A stretch of DNA of 64,000 nucleotides, taken from contig NZ_BHZC01000001.1 in assembly GCF_003865135.1 (NCBI RefSeq), positions 2,976,001 to 3,040,000 of the forward strand, written 5' to 3'. The notes below the pieces were generated by a model. That model was given only the letters and a program-made list of their open reading frames with translations, did not search any database and was not told the origin of the DNA. Position numbers and translations under genes: made by a program. The DNA comes from Streptomyces chrestomyceticus JCM 4735 (lineage in GTDB: Bacteria > Actinomycetota > Actinomycetes > Streptomycetales > Streptomycetaceae). How positions within the stretch are numbered: position 1 is the first letter of the stretch; the number at the start of each line of letters is the position of its first letter. Positions 25,380 through 37,337 of this stretch are shown piece by piece.

Positions 25380-26327
25380 TCATTTCACCTCAAGGACGAT
25401 CTTCCCCTGGGTGCGGCCGGTCTCGCCCATCTCGTGCGCCTTCGCGGCCTGCTCCAGCGGGAACGTCGCGGCGATGTGCGCCCGCAGCGCGCCGGATGCG
25501 GCGAGGGCGGCGATCTCGCGCATGCCCGCCTGGTCGGCCTCGACGATCAGCAGCGCGAGGCGGACGCCGCGCTCCGCGGCCTTCGCGGTGTCCTCCGGGG
25601 CGCTGCGGGCGAGGATCGAGACGACGGTGCCGCCCTCGCGCACCACGTCCAGGGAGCGGCTGAGGGTGTCGCCGCCGATGGTGTCCAGGACCACGTCGAC
25701 CGGTCCGGCGGCCTCGGCGAAGTCGGTCTCCCGGTAGTCGATCACCTCGTCGGCGCCGAGGGAGCGCAGGAAGTCGTGCTTGGCGGCGCTGGCCGTGCCG
25801 ATCACATGGGCGCCCTTGGCCTTGGCGATCTGTACGGCGAGGTGGCCGACGCCGCCCGCCGCCGCGTGGATCAGGACGCGCTGGCCGGGCTGTATGTCCG
25901 CGGTGTCCACCAGCGCCTGGTACGCGGTGAGGGCCGCCAGCGGCAGGGCGCCCGCCTGCACGTGGTCGAGGGCGGCGGGCTTGGGCACGAAGGCCCGCGC
26001 GGGGCCGGTGACGTACTCGGCGTGGGTACCGACGCCGTACGGGTACGGGACCATGCCGAAGACCTCGTCGCCCGGCTTGTGCAGGGTGACGCCGATACCG
26101 ACCGCCACGACGACGCCGGACACGTCCCAGCCCAGGACGCGGGGCAGCGTCCGGACGAAGAGGCCGTCCGCGCGGTGCTTCCAGTCGGTGGGGTTGACGC
26201 CGGCGGCCCGGACCGCGATCAGGATCTGGCCGACGCCCGGCTCGGGCCGCGGGAGTTCGGTCTCCTTGAGGACCTCGGGTCCGCCGGTGACGTCCTGGCT
26301 GATGGCACGCATGGTGTTTTCGCTCAT
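25380..26327 (-). CDS. NADP-dependent oxidoreductase, quinone-reductase-like MDR family
   Basis: 315 residues from ATG 26327 (MSENTMRAISQ); ATG 26312 is a close alternative. Zinc-free medium-chain dehydrogenase: GroES-like N-terminal half with AAGVNPTDWKHRADG, then a Rossmann domain with AAAGGVGHLAVQIAKAKGAHV for cofactor. The structural and catalytic Cys ligands of zinc alcohol dehydrogenases are absent. Likely reduces quinones or enones with NADPH. Divergent from the GlxA-type regulator at 26398, across 70 bases holding a 10-bp-arm palindrome, so it is probably that regulator's target. Confidence 0.92.
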   Translation of the reverse strand: MSENTMRAISQDVTGGPEVLKETELPRPEPGVGQILIAVRAAGVNPTDWKHRADGLFVRTLPRVLGWDVSGVVVAVGIGVTLHKPGDEVFGMVPYPYGVGTHAEYVTGPARAFVPKPAALDHVQAGALPLAALTAYQALVDTADIQPGQRVLIHAAAGGVGHLAVQIAKAKGAHVIGTASAAKHDFLRSLGADEVIDYRETDFAEAAGPVDVVLDTIGGDTLSRSLDVVREGGTVVSILARSAPEDTAKAAERGVRLALLIVEADQAGMREIAALAASGALRAHIAATFPLEQAAKAHEMGETGRTQGKIVLEVK

Positions 26328-26362
26328 GCCGTCCAGCATCACCGGGCCCGGCAGCCGCAGCA

Positions 26363-26399
26363 ATGGCACGATGGCCATCATTCGATAGGATCGTGCCAT
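26363..26399. promoter_or_regulatory. Divergent operator/promoter: 10-bp inverted repeat and leaderless-type promoter
   Basis: ATGGCACGAT (26363-26372) and ATCGTGCCAT (26390-26399) are perfect complements 17 bases apart. The right arm overlaps the regulator's ATG (26398). Between them TAGGAT (26386-26391) fits a -10 box placed 7 bases before the ATG, so the message may be leaderless, and ATGGCA in the left arm sits where a -35 would be. Binding here would block the regulator's own promoter. Confidence 0.55.
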
Positions 26400-27378
26400 G
26401 CAGCCTCATCGTGTGGTGGTCCTGGCCCTGGACGGCGTCTACCCCTTCGAACTCGGCATCCCGGCCCGGGTGTTCCACGCCGCCGACGGCCGGTACGAGG
26501 TGCTGACCTGCTCGGCCGACGGCGGCCCGGTGCGCAGCGGCGCCGACTTCTCGGTCCTGGTGGAGCACGGCCCCGAGATCCTGCGCACCGCCGACACCGT
26601 GGTGATCCCGTCCATCGCCCCGGACCACGTCCCCACCGAGCTGTCCGGGCCGGTACGGGCCGCACTGGCGACGATCCGGCCCGGTACGCGTCTGGTGTCC
26701 ATCTGCACCGGCGCGTACGTGCTGGCCGCCGCCGGGCTGCTGGACGGCCGCCCGGCCACCACCCACTGGCAGCTCAGCGAGCACTTCCGCCGCCTGTATC
26801 CGCAGGTCAGGGTCACCCCCGACGTGCTCTTCGTGGACGACGGGGACGTCCTCACCTCGTCCGGCGCCGCGTCCGGCATCGACGTCTGCCTGCACATCGT
26901 GCGTGCCGACCACGGCGGCGCGGTCGCCAACCACGCGGCCCGCGCCTGCGTCATGCCGCCGTTCCGCGAGGGCGGTCAGGCCCAGTACGTCGAGCAGCCG
27001 GTGCCCGCGCCGACCGCGACCGGCACCGCGGCCACCCAGCAGTGGGCCCTGGAGCACCTGGACGAGCCGCTGACGCTGGCCCGGCTGGCGCAGCACGCCG
27101 GGATGAGCCTGCGCACCTTCAACCGCCGCTTCCGCGACGAGACCGGCCTCAGCCCCGGCCGGTGGCTCATCCAGCAGCGTCTGCTGCGCGCCCGCCAGCT
27201 CCTGGAGACCAGCGACCTGCCGGTGGACCTGGTCGCCGGCCGGGTCGGCTTCGCCGGGGGCGCGTCCCTGCGCCAGCATCTGCACGCCGCCATCGGTGTC
27301 TCGCCGCAGGCGTACCGGCGCACGTTCCGGGCACCGCGCGCGGCCGAACAGGAGAAGGCGGCGGTCCCGGCGGGCTGA
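26398..27378 (+). CDS. GlxA-family transcriptional regulator (DJ-1/PfpI domain plus AraC helix-turn-helix)
   Basis: 326 residues. N-terminal DJ-1/PfpI amidotransferase-like domain with the nucleophile-elbow Cys103 in SICTGAYVLAAAG, then two AraC-type helix-turn-helix units (LTLARLAQHAGMSLRTFNRRF; LVAGRVGFAGGASLRQHLHAAIG). These proteins usually sense small molecules through the first domain and regulate nearby metabolic genes. There is no Shine-Dalgarno sequence upstream, consistent with a leaderless start. The divergent MDR oxidoreductase is the obvious target. Autoregulation is suggested by the palindrome over the start codon. Confidence 0.93.
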   Translation: MQPHRVVVLALDGVYPFELGIPARVFHAADGRYEVLTCSADGGPVRSGADFSVLVEHGPEILRTADTVVIPSIAPDHVPTELSGPVRAALATIRPGTRLVSICTGAYVLAAAGLLDGRPATTHWQLSEHFRRLYPQVRVTPDVLFVDDGDVLTSSGAASGIDVCLHIVRADHGGAVANHAARACVMPPFREGGQAQYVEQPVPAPTATGTAATQQWALEHLDEPLTLARLAQHAGMSLRTFNRRFRDETGLSPGRWLIQQRLLRARQLLETSDLPVDLVAGRVGFAGGASLRQHLHAAIGVSPQAYRRTFRAPRAAEQEKAAVPAG

Positions 27379-27475
27379 TTCCGGCCGCCGCGCACCCCGG
27401 GGCGGCTGTACGGAGCCGTGCGGCCGGTCTAGCTTCGGCCCGTACGGAGACGTACGCCCGAGAGGGGACACCGCC

Positions 27476-27763
27476 ATGGCATTCGGTTTCGTCGCCTTCC
27501 ACTATCCGGCCCCCGAGCACGTCGAGGAGTTCGTCGGCCAGTGCCACCAGGTCGCCGAGGCAGCACGGTCGCAGCCGGGCTTCCTGTCCGTCGGGGTCTG
27601 GGTCACGCCGGACGGCGAGGCCGTCGTCACCACCGGCGCCTTCGCGTCCGAGGAAGACTTCCGCGCGGCGGCCGAGGTGGGCCGTGAGCTGGGCGCGACG
27701 CCCGAGGGTCTGAGCGACCTGGAGGTCAGGCCCCGCCAGGTCCACTTCCTGCTGTCCCGCTGA
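27476..27763 (+). CDS. Small ABM-like monooxygenase-fold protein
   Basis: 95 residues from ATG 27476, with AGAGGGGAC upstream. AFGFVAFHYPAPEHVEEFVGQC and GFLSVGVWVTPDGEAVVTTGAF match the strand-helix pattern of dimeric alpha/beta-barrel antibiotic biosynthesis monooxygenases. It has its own ribosome binding site 98 bases after the regulator gene and may share its transcript. No cofactor or substrate can be read from the sequence. Confidence 0.75.
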   Translation: MAFGFVAFHYPAPEHVEEFVGQCHQVAEAARSQPGFLSVGVWVTPDGEAVVTTGAFASEEDFRAAAEVGRELGATPEGLSDLEVRPRQVHFLLSR

Positions 27764-27772
27764 AGGGGATGC

Positions 27773-27796
27773 TGAACGGACCGATGAACGGACCGG
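27773..27796 (+). repeat. Two 12-bp direct repeats after the small monooxygenase-like gene
   Basis: TGAACGGACCGA (27773-27784) is followed directly by TGAACGGACCGG (27785-27796), matching 11 of 12 bases. Probably slippage; no function apparent. Confidence 0.6.
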
Positions 27797-27834
27797 CCGG
27801 GGCACCGCACGGCGTCCGTGCGGAGCCCCGGCCG
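27794..27834. terminator. Bidirectional terminator between the small ABM gene and glgP
   Basis: A 10-bp outer and 8-bp inner stem (arms 27794-27812 and 27816-27834), with one A-A mismatch and a 3-base CGT loop. It sits between the two convergent stops at 27763 and 27857. Confidence 0.85.
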
Positions 27835-27856
27835 CGTACGGACGAGCGGCCGGCCC

Positions 27857-30574
27857 TCAGCGCATCAGGACCCCGGCCTCCTCCCCCGTCGCCTCCGACG
27901 GCACCGCCAGCAGGCCCATCTCGGCGGCGGTGGCCAGCAGCCGGTGGGCCGGCAGGACGCGGACCGTGTAGCCGAAGGAGCCGGTGCGGTCGAGGGCGAG
28001 CGGGCCCTCGTAGAGCCAGCGGCCCTCCAGGTCGGGGCCGCCGGTCGGTTTGAGCGGTACGGTCGTGGCGTCCGTGATCCGGTCGGACTCGTCCACCCGG
28101 CCCGAGACGACCTGGACCTCCACGTCGTCCGGGGCGAGGTCGCCGAGGGCGACGCGGACCCGCAGCGCCAGGGTCGCGCCCAGTTCGGCGCTGCCGTTGG
28201 GCGGGGCGCCCGGCACCCCGGCGGGCTCCGCGCGGTCCACCACCAGGGCGCCGGTCTCCACGTGGTCCACCGCGACCTGCGGCCACGCGGCCCGTACCCG
28301 GGTCTTCCAGGCGGCCAGTTCGGTCGCGGCCTGCGGGGTCAGCGCGCGCTGGGAGCGGGCGGCGGGCGCGTACAGCCGCTCCACGTACTCACGCACCATG
28401 CGGCCCGCCAGCACCTTCGGCCCCAGATTGACCAGCGTCTGCCGGACCATCTCGACCCAGCGCTGCGGGACACCGGCCTCGTCGCGGTCGTAGAAGCGCG
28501 GCGCGACCCGTTGCTCCAGCAGCTCGTACAGGGCGTTGGCCTCCAGTTCGTCGCGCCGGTTCTCGTCGGTGGCGTGGCCGTCGGCGGTCGGGATGGACCA
28601 GCCGAAGTCCGGCTCGTACCACTCGTCCCACCAGCCGTCCAGGACGGAGAGGTTCAGACAGCCGTTGAGCGCCGCCTTCATGCCGGAGGTGCCGCACGCC
28701 TCCAGCGGGCGCAGCGGGTTGTTCAGCCAGACGTCGCAGCCGGGGTAGAGCTTCTGCGCCATGGCCATGCCGTAGTCGGGCAGGAAGACCAGCCGCTGCC
28801 GTACGCGCGGGTCGTCGGCGAAGCGGACCAGTTCCTGTACGAGGCGCTTGCCGCCGTCGTCCGCCGGGTGGGCCTTGCCCGCCACCACGATCTGGACGGG
28901 CCGCTCGGGGTGCAGCAGCAGGTCCATCAGGCGGTCGCGGTCGCGCAGCATCAGGGTGAGCCGCTTGTAGGAGGGCACCCGGCGGGCGAACCCGATGGTG
29001 AGCACCTCCGGGTCCAGCACGCCGTCGATCCAGCCCAGTTCGGCGGCTCCGGCGCCGCGCTGCCGCCAGGAGACGTGCAGGCGCCGCCGCACCTCCTCGA
29101 CGAGCTGTTCGCGCAGGCCCCGCCGCAGGTCCCAGACGTCCGCGTCCGGGATGTCGGCCACCGCCGACCAGCGGCGGGAGTCGCCGACGGACAGCGCGTC
29201 CTCGGTCCGGCCGGCCCCGATCTGGCGGGCGCCGAGCCGGAAGACCTCGGGCGCCACCCAGGTGGGCGCGTGGACGCCGTTGGTGACCGACGTGATCGGT
29301 ACGTCCTCCGGGTCGAATCCCGGCCAGAGCCCGGCGAACATCTCGCGGCTGACGCGGCCGTGCAGGGTGGAGACGCCGTTGGCGCGCTGGGCCAGCCGCA
29401 GGCCCATCACCGCCATGTTGAAGCAGTTGGGCTCGCCGCCGGGGTAGGTCTCCAGACCGAGTGCGAGGATGCGCTCGACGTCGATGCCGGGCAGCTCCGC
29501 CGCCTCGCCGAAGTGGCGGGCGACCAGTTCGCGGTCGAAGCGGTCGATGCCCGCGGGGACGGGGGTGTGGGTGGTGAAGACCGTACCGGCGCGTACGGTC
29601 TCCAGCGCGCCGTCGAAATCCAGCCCGACCGGTCCGCCCGCCTCGCCGGGGCCGCCCTCGCGGCCGGCGTCCGCCAGCTCGCGGATGCGTTCCAGGCCGA
29701 GGAAGCCCGCGTGTCCCTCGTTCGTGTGGAACACCTCGGGCGCGGCGTGGCCGGTGAGCCGGCAGTACGTCCGTACGGCCCGCACCCCGCCGATCCCCAG
29801 CAGCATCTCCTGCAACAGGCGGTGCTCGCTCCCCCCGCCGTAGAGCCGGTCGGTCACGTCCCGCTCGCCCGGCCCGTTCTCCTCCACGTCGGAGTCCAGG
29901 AGCAGCAGCGGCACCCGCCCGACCCGCGCCACCCAGACGACCGACCGCAGCCGCCGCCCACCGGGCAGCGCGAGGGCCACCTGGGCGGGCGACCCGTCGG
30001 CCTCCCGCAGCAGGTCCAGCGGCAGCTCGTTGGGGTCGAGCACCGGGTAGTGCTCCTGCTGCCAGCCCTCGCGGGAGAGCGACTGGCGGAAGTAGCCGTG
30101 CCGGTAGAGCAGGCCCACCCCGATGAGCGGTACGCCGAGGTCGCTGGCGGCCTTGAGGTGGTCGCCGGCGAGGATGCCGAGGCCGCCGGAGTACTGCGGC
30201 AGCGCGGCGGTGATGCCGAACTCGGGCGAGAAGTAGGCGACGGCCTCGGGCAGCCGGCCGTCCCGGCCGCCCTGCTGGGCGCCCTGGTACCAGCGCTGCC
30301 CGGAGAGGTAGTCCTGGAGGTCGTCGGCGGCCGCGCCGAGCCGGCGCAGGAATCTGCGGTCCCCGGCCAGCTCCGCGAGCCGCTCGGCGGAGACGGTGCT
30401 CAGCAGCCGTACGGGGTCCAGCCCCGCCCGGCGCCGGCCGGCGGGGGCTATGGCGTGGAACAGTTCGCGGGTCTCAGGGTGCCAGGACCAGCGCAGATTG
30501 CGCGCCAGGTCGCTGAGGGGTCGCAGGGGCTCCGGGAGGACGGGGCGCACGGTGAACCGACGAATGGCCTTCAC
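27857..30574 (-). CDS. glgP: Alpha-glucan (glycogen) phosphorylase GlgP
   Basis: 905 residues from GTG 30574 (KAIRRFTVRPVLPEPLRPL), the conserved start of this clade, which carries the DUF3417 N-terminal domain; no clear ribosome binding site precedes it. Phosphorolyses alpha-1,4-glucan ends to glucose-1-phosphate. The DUF3417 and substrate region shows FSPEFGITAALPQYSGGLGILAGDHLK. The PLP-binding Lys633 lies in EACGTSGMKAALNG. It is divergent from glgE with a 964-base gap, the same arrangement as I recall for the S. coelicolor glgE-I locus. Opposing glgP and glgE fits balanced breakdown and synthesis of storage glucan. Confidence 0.95.
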   Translation of the reverse strand: MKAIRRFTVRPVLPEPLRPLSDLARNLRWSWHPETRELFHAIAPAGRRRAGLDPVRLLSTVSAERLAELAGDRRFLRRLGAAADDLQDYLSGQRWYQGAQQGGRDGRLPEAVAYFSPEFGITAALPQYSGGLGILAGDHLKAASDLGVPLIGVGLLYRHGYFRQSLSREGWQQEHYPVLDPNELPLDLLREADGSPAQVALALPGGRRLRSVVWVARVGRVPLLLLDSDVEENGPGERDVTDRLYGGGSEHRLLQEMLLGIGGVRAVRTYCRLTGHAAPEVFHTNEGHAGFLGLERIRELADAGREGGPGEAGGPVGLDFDGALETVRAGTVFTTHTPVPAGIDRFDRELVARHFGEAAELPGIDVERILALGLETYPGGEPNCFNMAVMGLRLAQRANGVSTLHGRVSREMFAGLWPGFDPEDVPITSVTNGVHAPTWVAPEVFRLGARQIGAGRTEDALSVGDSRRWSAVADIPDADVWDLRRGLREQLVEEVRRRLHVSWRQRGAGAAELGWIDGVLDPEVLTIGFARRVPSYKRLTLMLRDRDRLMDLLLHPERPVQIVVAGKAHPADDGGKRLVQELVRFADDPRVRQRLVFLPDYGMAMAQKLYPGCDVWLNNPLRPLEACGTSGMKAALNGCLNLSVLDGWWDEWYEPDFGWSIPTADGHATDENRRDELEANALYELLEQRVAPRFYDRDEAGVPQRWVEMVRQTLVNLGPKVLAGRMVREYVERLYAPAARSQRALTPQAATELAAWKTRVRAAWPQVAVDHVETGALVVDRAEPAGVPGAPPNGSAELGATLALRVRVALGDLAPDDVEVQVVSGRVDESDRITDATTVPLKPTGGPDLEGRWLYEGPLALDRTGSFGYTVRVLPAHRLLATAAEMGLLAVPSEATGEEAGVLMR

Positions 30575-31538
30575 GCTACGACGGTAGCGGCGCACCGCCG
30601 TCCGATTCGCCCGGTAGCCCGGAATCCGGTCGGATCCGGACGCCAACTGCCATGATCGGTACGCCTCTTGGGGCGTCACCCGTTCGGCCGAGCCGGTCAC
30701 CCGAAGGGCGCCTTCCGGCCACCCGGGAGCGCGGCCCGGGACACCAGGACGGCGGAACGCGGCCCGCCCCATCCCCGCTCCCCCGCCGCCCCGCGCGGCC
30801 GATATGGCCGGTTCCCCACCCCCGTGCACTCTTGTTCGAGACCGCACCGGGCGAAAGGCTGCCGGTGACGCCGCCGGCCCGGGTGCGGCACCCGGCCCTC
30901 CCACCCGCGACTCCGGCGGCCACGGCCCGAGTTGAGGAGGGGATCGGGACGCACGCCACGCATATGCACCGGGAATCCGGCGGACGGCATGTTCCAACTG
31001 GCGTTCGAAATCGGCCTGTTCGCGCCGGGTGTGGACATCACGTCGGCGTGGAACCCGGGAGACACTGCGGTGCGGGCTCCCTCCGGCGCATCCCCGGCCG
31101 CACCGCACGCAGCCCGCACAGTTGCGCTCCATCTGCCGCCCCACCGGCGGACCGGACCGAAGGAGGTGCGGAGCACGCCGGCCGCCGCGGCGGCCAGGCA
31201 TCGGAACACCGTTGCGGGCCCCGGCCCGCCGACCGCGTCGTCGCAGGTCAGCACCGGACGGTGAGTGCGGAGCGGCACCACCCCGTAATACCTCGCACGG
31301 CGTTCGGGCGGGTTGAGGGCCGGGCCCCGGGGAGCGTGCGCGCCGCCGCACGTACCTGTCCGGAGCCCCGGTCATATTCCGTTCCGCGGTTACGTGCCGG
31401 TAGTGCGCGGACGGCCCGATTGCCCGCCCGCGCGCCACGGGAAGGCTTGTGCGGTACCGCTCTTGCGCCCCGGCGCGCCGCACGGCTTCCCACCCCCGCC
31501 CCCATCCGCCAACCGAGTGAAAGCGGACAGGAGAGCCC
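30575..31538. other. Large divergent intergenic region between glgP and glgE, no gene assigned
   Basis: 964 bases, unusually long for this genome. Several frames are open (for example 30652-31575 plus and 30697-31281 minus), but their composition is Arg/Pro/Gly-rich without a recognisable domain, typical of translated GC-rich spacer. A frame at 30932-31264 contains FQLAFEIGLFAPGVDI but has no good ribosome binding site. The promoters of glgP and glgE must be here; I could not place them. Confidence 0.4.
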
Positions 31539-33619
31539 ATGCCCGCAGCCCGTCCCTCCGTCACAAAAACGATAGAAAGGACAGAATCCGGTAACACCTC
31601 CCAACCTTCAGGTGACCCCATGATCGGCCGCATCCCCGTGCTGGACCTCCACCCGCTGATCGACTGCGGCCGTCGCCCGGCGAAAGCGGTGGTCGGCGAG
31701 ACCTTCCAGATCTCGGCCACCGTCTTCCGTGAGGGCCATGACGCGGTCGCCGCCAACGTCGTCCTGCGCGACCCCCTGGGCCGTCCCGGCCCCTGGACGC
31801 CGATGCGCGAACTGGCGCCCGGTACGGACCGCTGGGGTGCCGAGGTCACCCCGGACGTGGAGGGCCGGTGGACGTACGGCGTCGAGGGCTGGTCGGACCC
31901 GGTCGGCACCTGGCGCCACCACGCCGGCATCAAGATCCCGGCCGGCCTCGACACCGAACTGGTCCTCGCCGAGGGCGCCGCGCTGCACGAACGCGCCGCC
32001 GAGGGGGTGCCCAAGAGAGACGGCCGGGAAGCGGTGCTGGCCGCGGCGGACGCCCTGCGCGACCCGCAGTTGCCCGCCGCCACCCGGCTCGCCGCCGCGC
32101 TCACCCCCGAGGTCACCGCCGCGCTCGCCCGCCACCCGCTGCGCGAACTGGTCACCGCCTCGCGGACGCTGCCGCTGCTGGTCGAGCGCCGCCGGGCCCT
32201 GTTCGGGTCGTGGTACGAGCTGTTCCCCCGGTCGGAGGGCGCGGTGGTGCGCAAGGGCGCGCCCGCGGTCAGCGGCACGTTCCGGACGGCCGCCGAACGG
32301 CTGCCGGCGGTCGCGGCCATGGGGTTCGACGTGGTGTACCTGCCGCCCGTGCACCCCATCGGCACCTCCTACCGCAAGGGCCCCAACAACGCGCTCTCCG
32401 CGGGCCCGCACGACGTGGGGTCGCCGTGGGCCATCGGCTCGCCCGAGGGCGGGCACGACGCGCTCCACCCGGACCTCGGCACCTTCGAGGACTTCGCGCA
32501 CTTCGTCCGCACGGCGCACGACCTGCGCATGGAGGTGGCGCTGGACTTCGCCCTCCAGTGCTCGCCGGACCACCCCTGGGTCACCGAGCATCCCGAGTGG
32601 TTCCACCACCGCGCGGACGGCTCCATCGCCTACGCCGAGAACCCGCCGAAGAAGTACCAGGACATCTACCCGCTCGCGTTCGACGCGGACCTGAACGGCC
32701 TGGTGCGGGAGACGGAACGGCTGCTGCGCTTCTGGATGGAGCGCGGGGTGCGCATCTTCCGGGTCGACAATCCGCACACCAAGCCGGTGCTCTTCTGGGA
32801 GCGGGTCATCGCGGACGTCAACCGCACCGATCCGGACGTCGTCTTCCTGGCCGAGGCGTTCACCCGGCCTGCGATGATGCGCACGCTGGCACAGATCGGG
32901 TTCCAGCAGTCGTACACCTATTTCACCTGGCGCAACGGCAAGCACGAGCTGACCGAGTACCTCACCGAGCTGTCGCGGGAAACGTCCTCGTACATGCGGC
33001 CGAATTTCTTCGTCAATACGCCGGACATCCTGCACGCCTATCTGCAGGACGGCGGGCGGCCCGCGTTCGAGGTGCGGGCCGTACTGGCCGCGACCCTCTC
33101 CCCGGCGTGGGGTGTCTACGCCGGATTCGAGCTGTGCGAGTCGACACCGGTACGAAGTGGCAGCGAAGAGTACCTGGATTCCGAGAAGTACCAACTCAAG
33201 CCCCGGGACTGGGAGACAGCGGCGCGTGAGGGACGTACGATCGCTCCTCTCATCACCACGCTGAACCGCTTGCGACGCCGCCACCCGGCACTCCAGCAGC
33301 TACGCGACCTTCATTTCCACCGTGTCGACAACGACGCCGTCCTCGCCTATTCCAAACGGGCCGGGAACGGCGCCGGGGCCGACACGGTGCTCACGGTCGT
33401 CAACCTCGACCCGCACCACACCCACGAGGCGACGGTGTCGTTGGACATGCCGGAACTCGGCCTCGATTGGCACGATTCCGTCCCGGTGCGCGACGAGCTC
33501 ACCGGCGAGACCTACCACTGGGGCAGGGACAACTATGTGCGCCTCGACCCGGGCCGCGCTCCGGCACCCGCGCACCTGTTCTCCCTGCGACCGTCCTCAC
33601 CGATCGGAGGGTCACCCAA

Positions 33620-33623
<4 letters not shown>
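31539..33623 (+). CDS. glgE: Alpha-1,4-glucan:maltose-1-phosphate maltosyltransferase GlgE
   Basis: 694 residues from ATG 31539, with AGGAGAG 5 bases upstream. GH13_3 enzyme that transfers maltosyl units from alpha-maltose-1-phosphate to growing alpha-1,4-glucan. Nucleophile Asp410 ([12 protein letters not shown]), acid/base Glu439 (FLAEAFTRP) and Asp496 (VNTPDI) are present, each offset by exactly 16 from the S. coelicolor residues I recall (394, 423, 480). The N-terminal Ig-like domain contains [20 protein letters not shown] and the family's helical insert follows. First gene of glgE-treS-pep2-glgB; its stop overlaps treS by four bases, indicating coupled translation. Confidence 0.97.
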
Positions 33624-35443
<1,820 letters not shown>

Positions 35444-35601
35444 GCCAGCGCCGAAACCCCGGTGTCAGGGGTAATCCCCACGGACGCCGCTGCCGTACGG
35501 ACGATCCTCACCCGACACGTCCCGCACCGCCGCACAGTCAAGGCCGCATTCCGGGACACTCTGCCCTATCTGTCGTGTGCCCGGGGAAAGGACGCGACGC
35601 C

Positions 35602-37173
35602 ATGTCGGAGACCGCCTCGACCCGTGCCATCCGCAGTCCGCACGACCGCCTCTCGACCACCGCGCCCGCGCTGTTGTCCTCACTCGTCCCCCTGCTGAGC
35701 GAATGGCTGCCGCGGCAGCGGTGGTTCGCCGGCAAAGGGCGGCCGATCACGGGCTTCCATCTGGTGTCGGCGACCGAGTTGCTGCCGTGCGCGGCGGGTG
35801 GCGCCACACCGGGGCTGCTGCACCTGCTCGTACGGGCGCAGCAGTCGGCGGCCCCGCCCGGGGCCCCGCAGCCGGTGCCACCGGAGCACCCCGCCGAACC
35901 GGCCGCCACGCCGCCCACGGGCCCGGCGGCGAGCGGGGACTGCTACCAGCTTCTGCTCGGCGTGCACAGCGCCCTGCCGCCGCAGCTCGCCCCCGCCGTG
36001 ATCGGCCGCCCCGCCGGCGGCCCGCTGCACGGGCGCACGGTCTACGACGCCCTGCTGGACAACCGGCTGTGCGCCCTCCTGCTGGAGCGGCTGCGGGTGC
36101 CGGGACGGCTCGGCGGCCTGCGGTTCTGCCGGGTGGCCGACAGCACCATCTCCTCCGGGATGCCCGCCCGCCCGATCACCGTCGAACAGACCAACTCCTC
36201 GGTCGTCTACGGCGATTCGTACATCCTCAAGGTGTTCCGGCGCACCGCGCCCGGCCTCAACCCCGACCTGGAACTGCCGCTGGCGCTGGCCCGCGCCAAG
36301 TGCGGACGGGTCCCGGCGCCCGCCGCGTGGTTCGAGACCGACCCGGAGGCGGGCGACGGCGAGCCGGTGACGCTCGGCGTGCTCCAGCCCTACCTGAGCG
36401 GCTCCGCCGACGGCTGGCAGCTTGCCCTGAACGCGCTCGCCGTGCAGGCCGACTTCACCAGCTCCGCGCGGGCCCTCGGGCACGCCACCGCCGAGGTGCA
36501 CACCGCGCTGGCCGAGACGCTGCCCACCACCGAACTGCGCCGCCCGCAACTCGACGCGGTCGCCGCCCAGATGAACGAGCGGCTGGTGGCCACCGCGCGC
36601 GTGGTGCCCGCCCTGCGCCCGTACTGCGCGCGGCTGCGCACCGCCTTCGACGACCTCGCGGCGCTCGGGCACGACGGCCGCGCCTGGTCCGCCCAGCGCA
36701 TCCACGGCGATCTGCACCTGGGCCAGACGCTGCGGACCGCCGACGAAGGCCGCTGGTCGCTGATCGACTTCGAGGGCGAGCCGTCCCGGCCGCTGGCCGA
36801 GCGGCGGCGCCCGCAGCCCGCGGTGCGCGACGTGGCGGCCATGCTGCGCTCGTTCGACTACGCGGCCCGCAGCGGCCCTTCGGGCGGCGACCCGTGGTCG
36901 CTGGAGTGGGCCCGGCGCACCCGGGCCGCCTACTGCCTCGGGTACGCGGAGGCCGGCGGGCTCGATCCGCGCTCGGCGCCCGAGCTGATGCGGGCGTACG
37001 AGACGGACAAGGCCGTCTACGAAGTGCTCTACGAGGCCCGGCACCGGCCGAACTGGCTGCCCGTACCGATGGCCGCGGTGCGGCGGCTGGCCGGGGCGCC
37101 CGCGTCCCGGGGCGCGGCCGGCGCGGACTCCGGGGCCGGCCCGGACCTGGACGGCGCCGATGGGCGCGCATGA
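35602..37173 (+). CDS. pep2: Maltokinase Pep2 (Mak)
   Basis: 523 residues from ATG 35602, with AAAGGA 9 bases upstream; a GTG at 35440 overlapping the treS stop is possible but would add a non-conserved tail. Phosphorylates maltose to maltose-1-phosphate for GlgE. The fold is aminoglycoside-phosphotransferase-like. SEWLPRQRWFAGKGRPITGF starts the lobe typical of maltokinases. VEQTNSSVVYGDSYILKVFRR carries the ATP-binding Lys, HGDLHLGQ catalytic Asp370 and DFEGEP the Mg-binding Asp389. A Pro/Ala-rich insertion follows LLVRAQQ near residue 75-110. Works in the cytoplasm with TreS, possibly as a complex as known in mycobacteria. Confidence 0.95.
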   Translation: MSETASTRAIRSPHDRLSTTAPALLSSLVPLLSEWLPRQRWFAGKGRPITGFHLVSATELLPCAAGGATPGLLHLLVRAQQSAAPPGAPQPVPPEHPAEPAATPPTGPAASGDCYQLLLGVHSALPPQLAPAVIGRPAGGPLHGRTVYDALLDNRLCALLLERLRVPGRLGGLRFCRVADSTISSGMPARPITVEQTNSSVVYGDSYILKVFRRTAPGLNPDLELPLALARAKCGRVPAPAAWFETDPEAGDGEPVTLGVLQPYLSGSADGWQLALNALAVQADFTSSARALGHATAEVHTALAETLPTTELRRPQLDAVAAQMNERLVATARVVPALRPYCARLRTAFDDLAALGHDGRAWSAQRIHGDLHLGQTLRTADEGRWSLIDFEGEPSRPLAERRRPQPAVRDVAAMLRSFDYAARSGPSGGDPWSLEWARRTRAAYCLGYAEAGGLDPRSAPELMRAYETDKAVYEVLYEARHRPNWLPVPMAAVRRLAGAPASRGAAGADSGAGPDLDGADGRA

Positions 37174-37337
37174 AACCGCCGGAGCGGGCCACCCGGAGCG
37201 GTACGGAGCACCGGCACCGGCGTGCACGGCCCCGGCCCGTCCCGAGGGCGCGCGCCCGGTGCGCACCAGACCCCTGCCGCATCGCAGGCATCTCAGACAA
37301 CCCTGATCGCTGACATCTGGCCGAGGAGGCTCCTCTC

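Noticed and set aside
30932..31264. 110-codon frame between glgP and glgE
   Set aside because: No convincing ribosome binding site and mostly Pro/Arg/Ala-rich sequence; one short segment looks protein-like but not enough to call a gene.
30575..32365. Upstream extension of the glgP frame to a 1502-residue protein
   Set aside because: The extra 597 residues have no recognisable domain, lie across the intergenic gap and antisense to glgE; the family's conserved start is at 30574.
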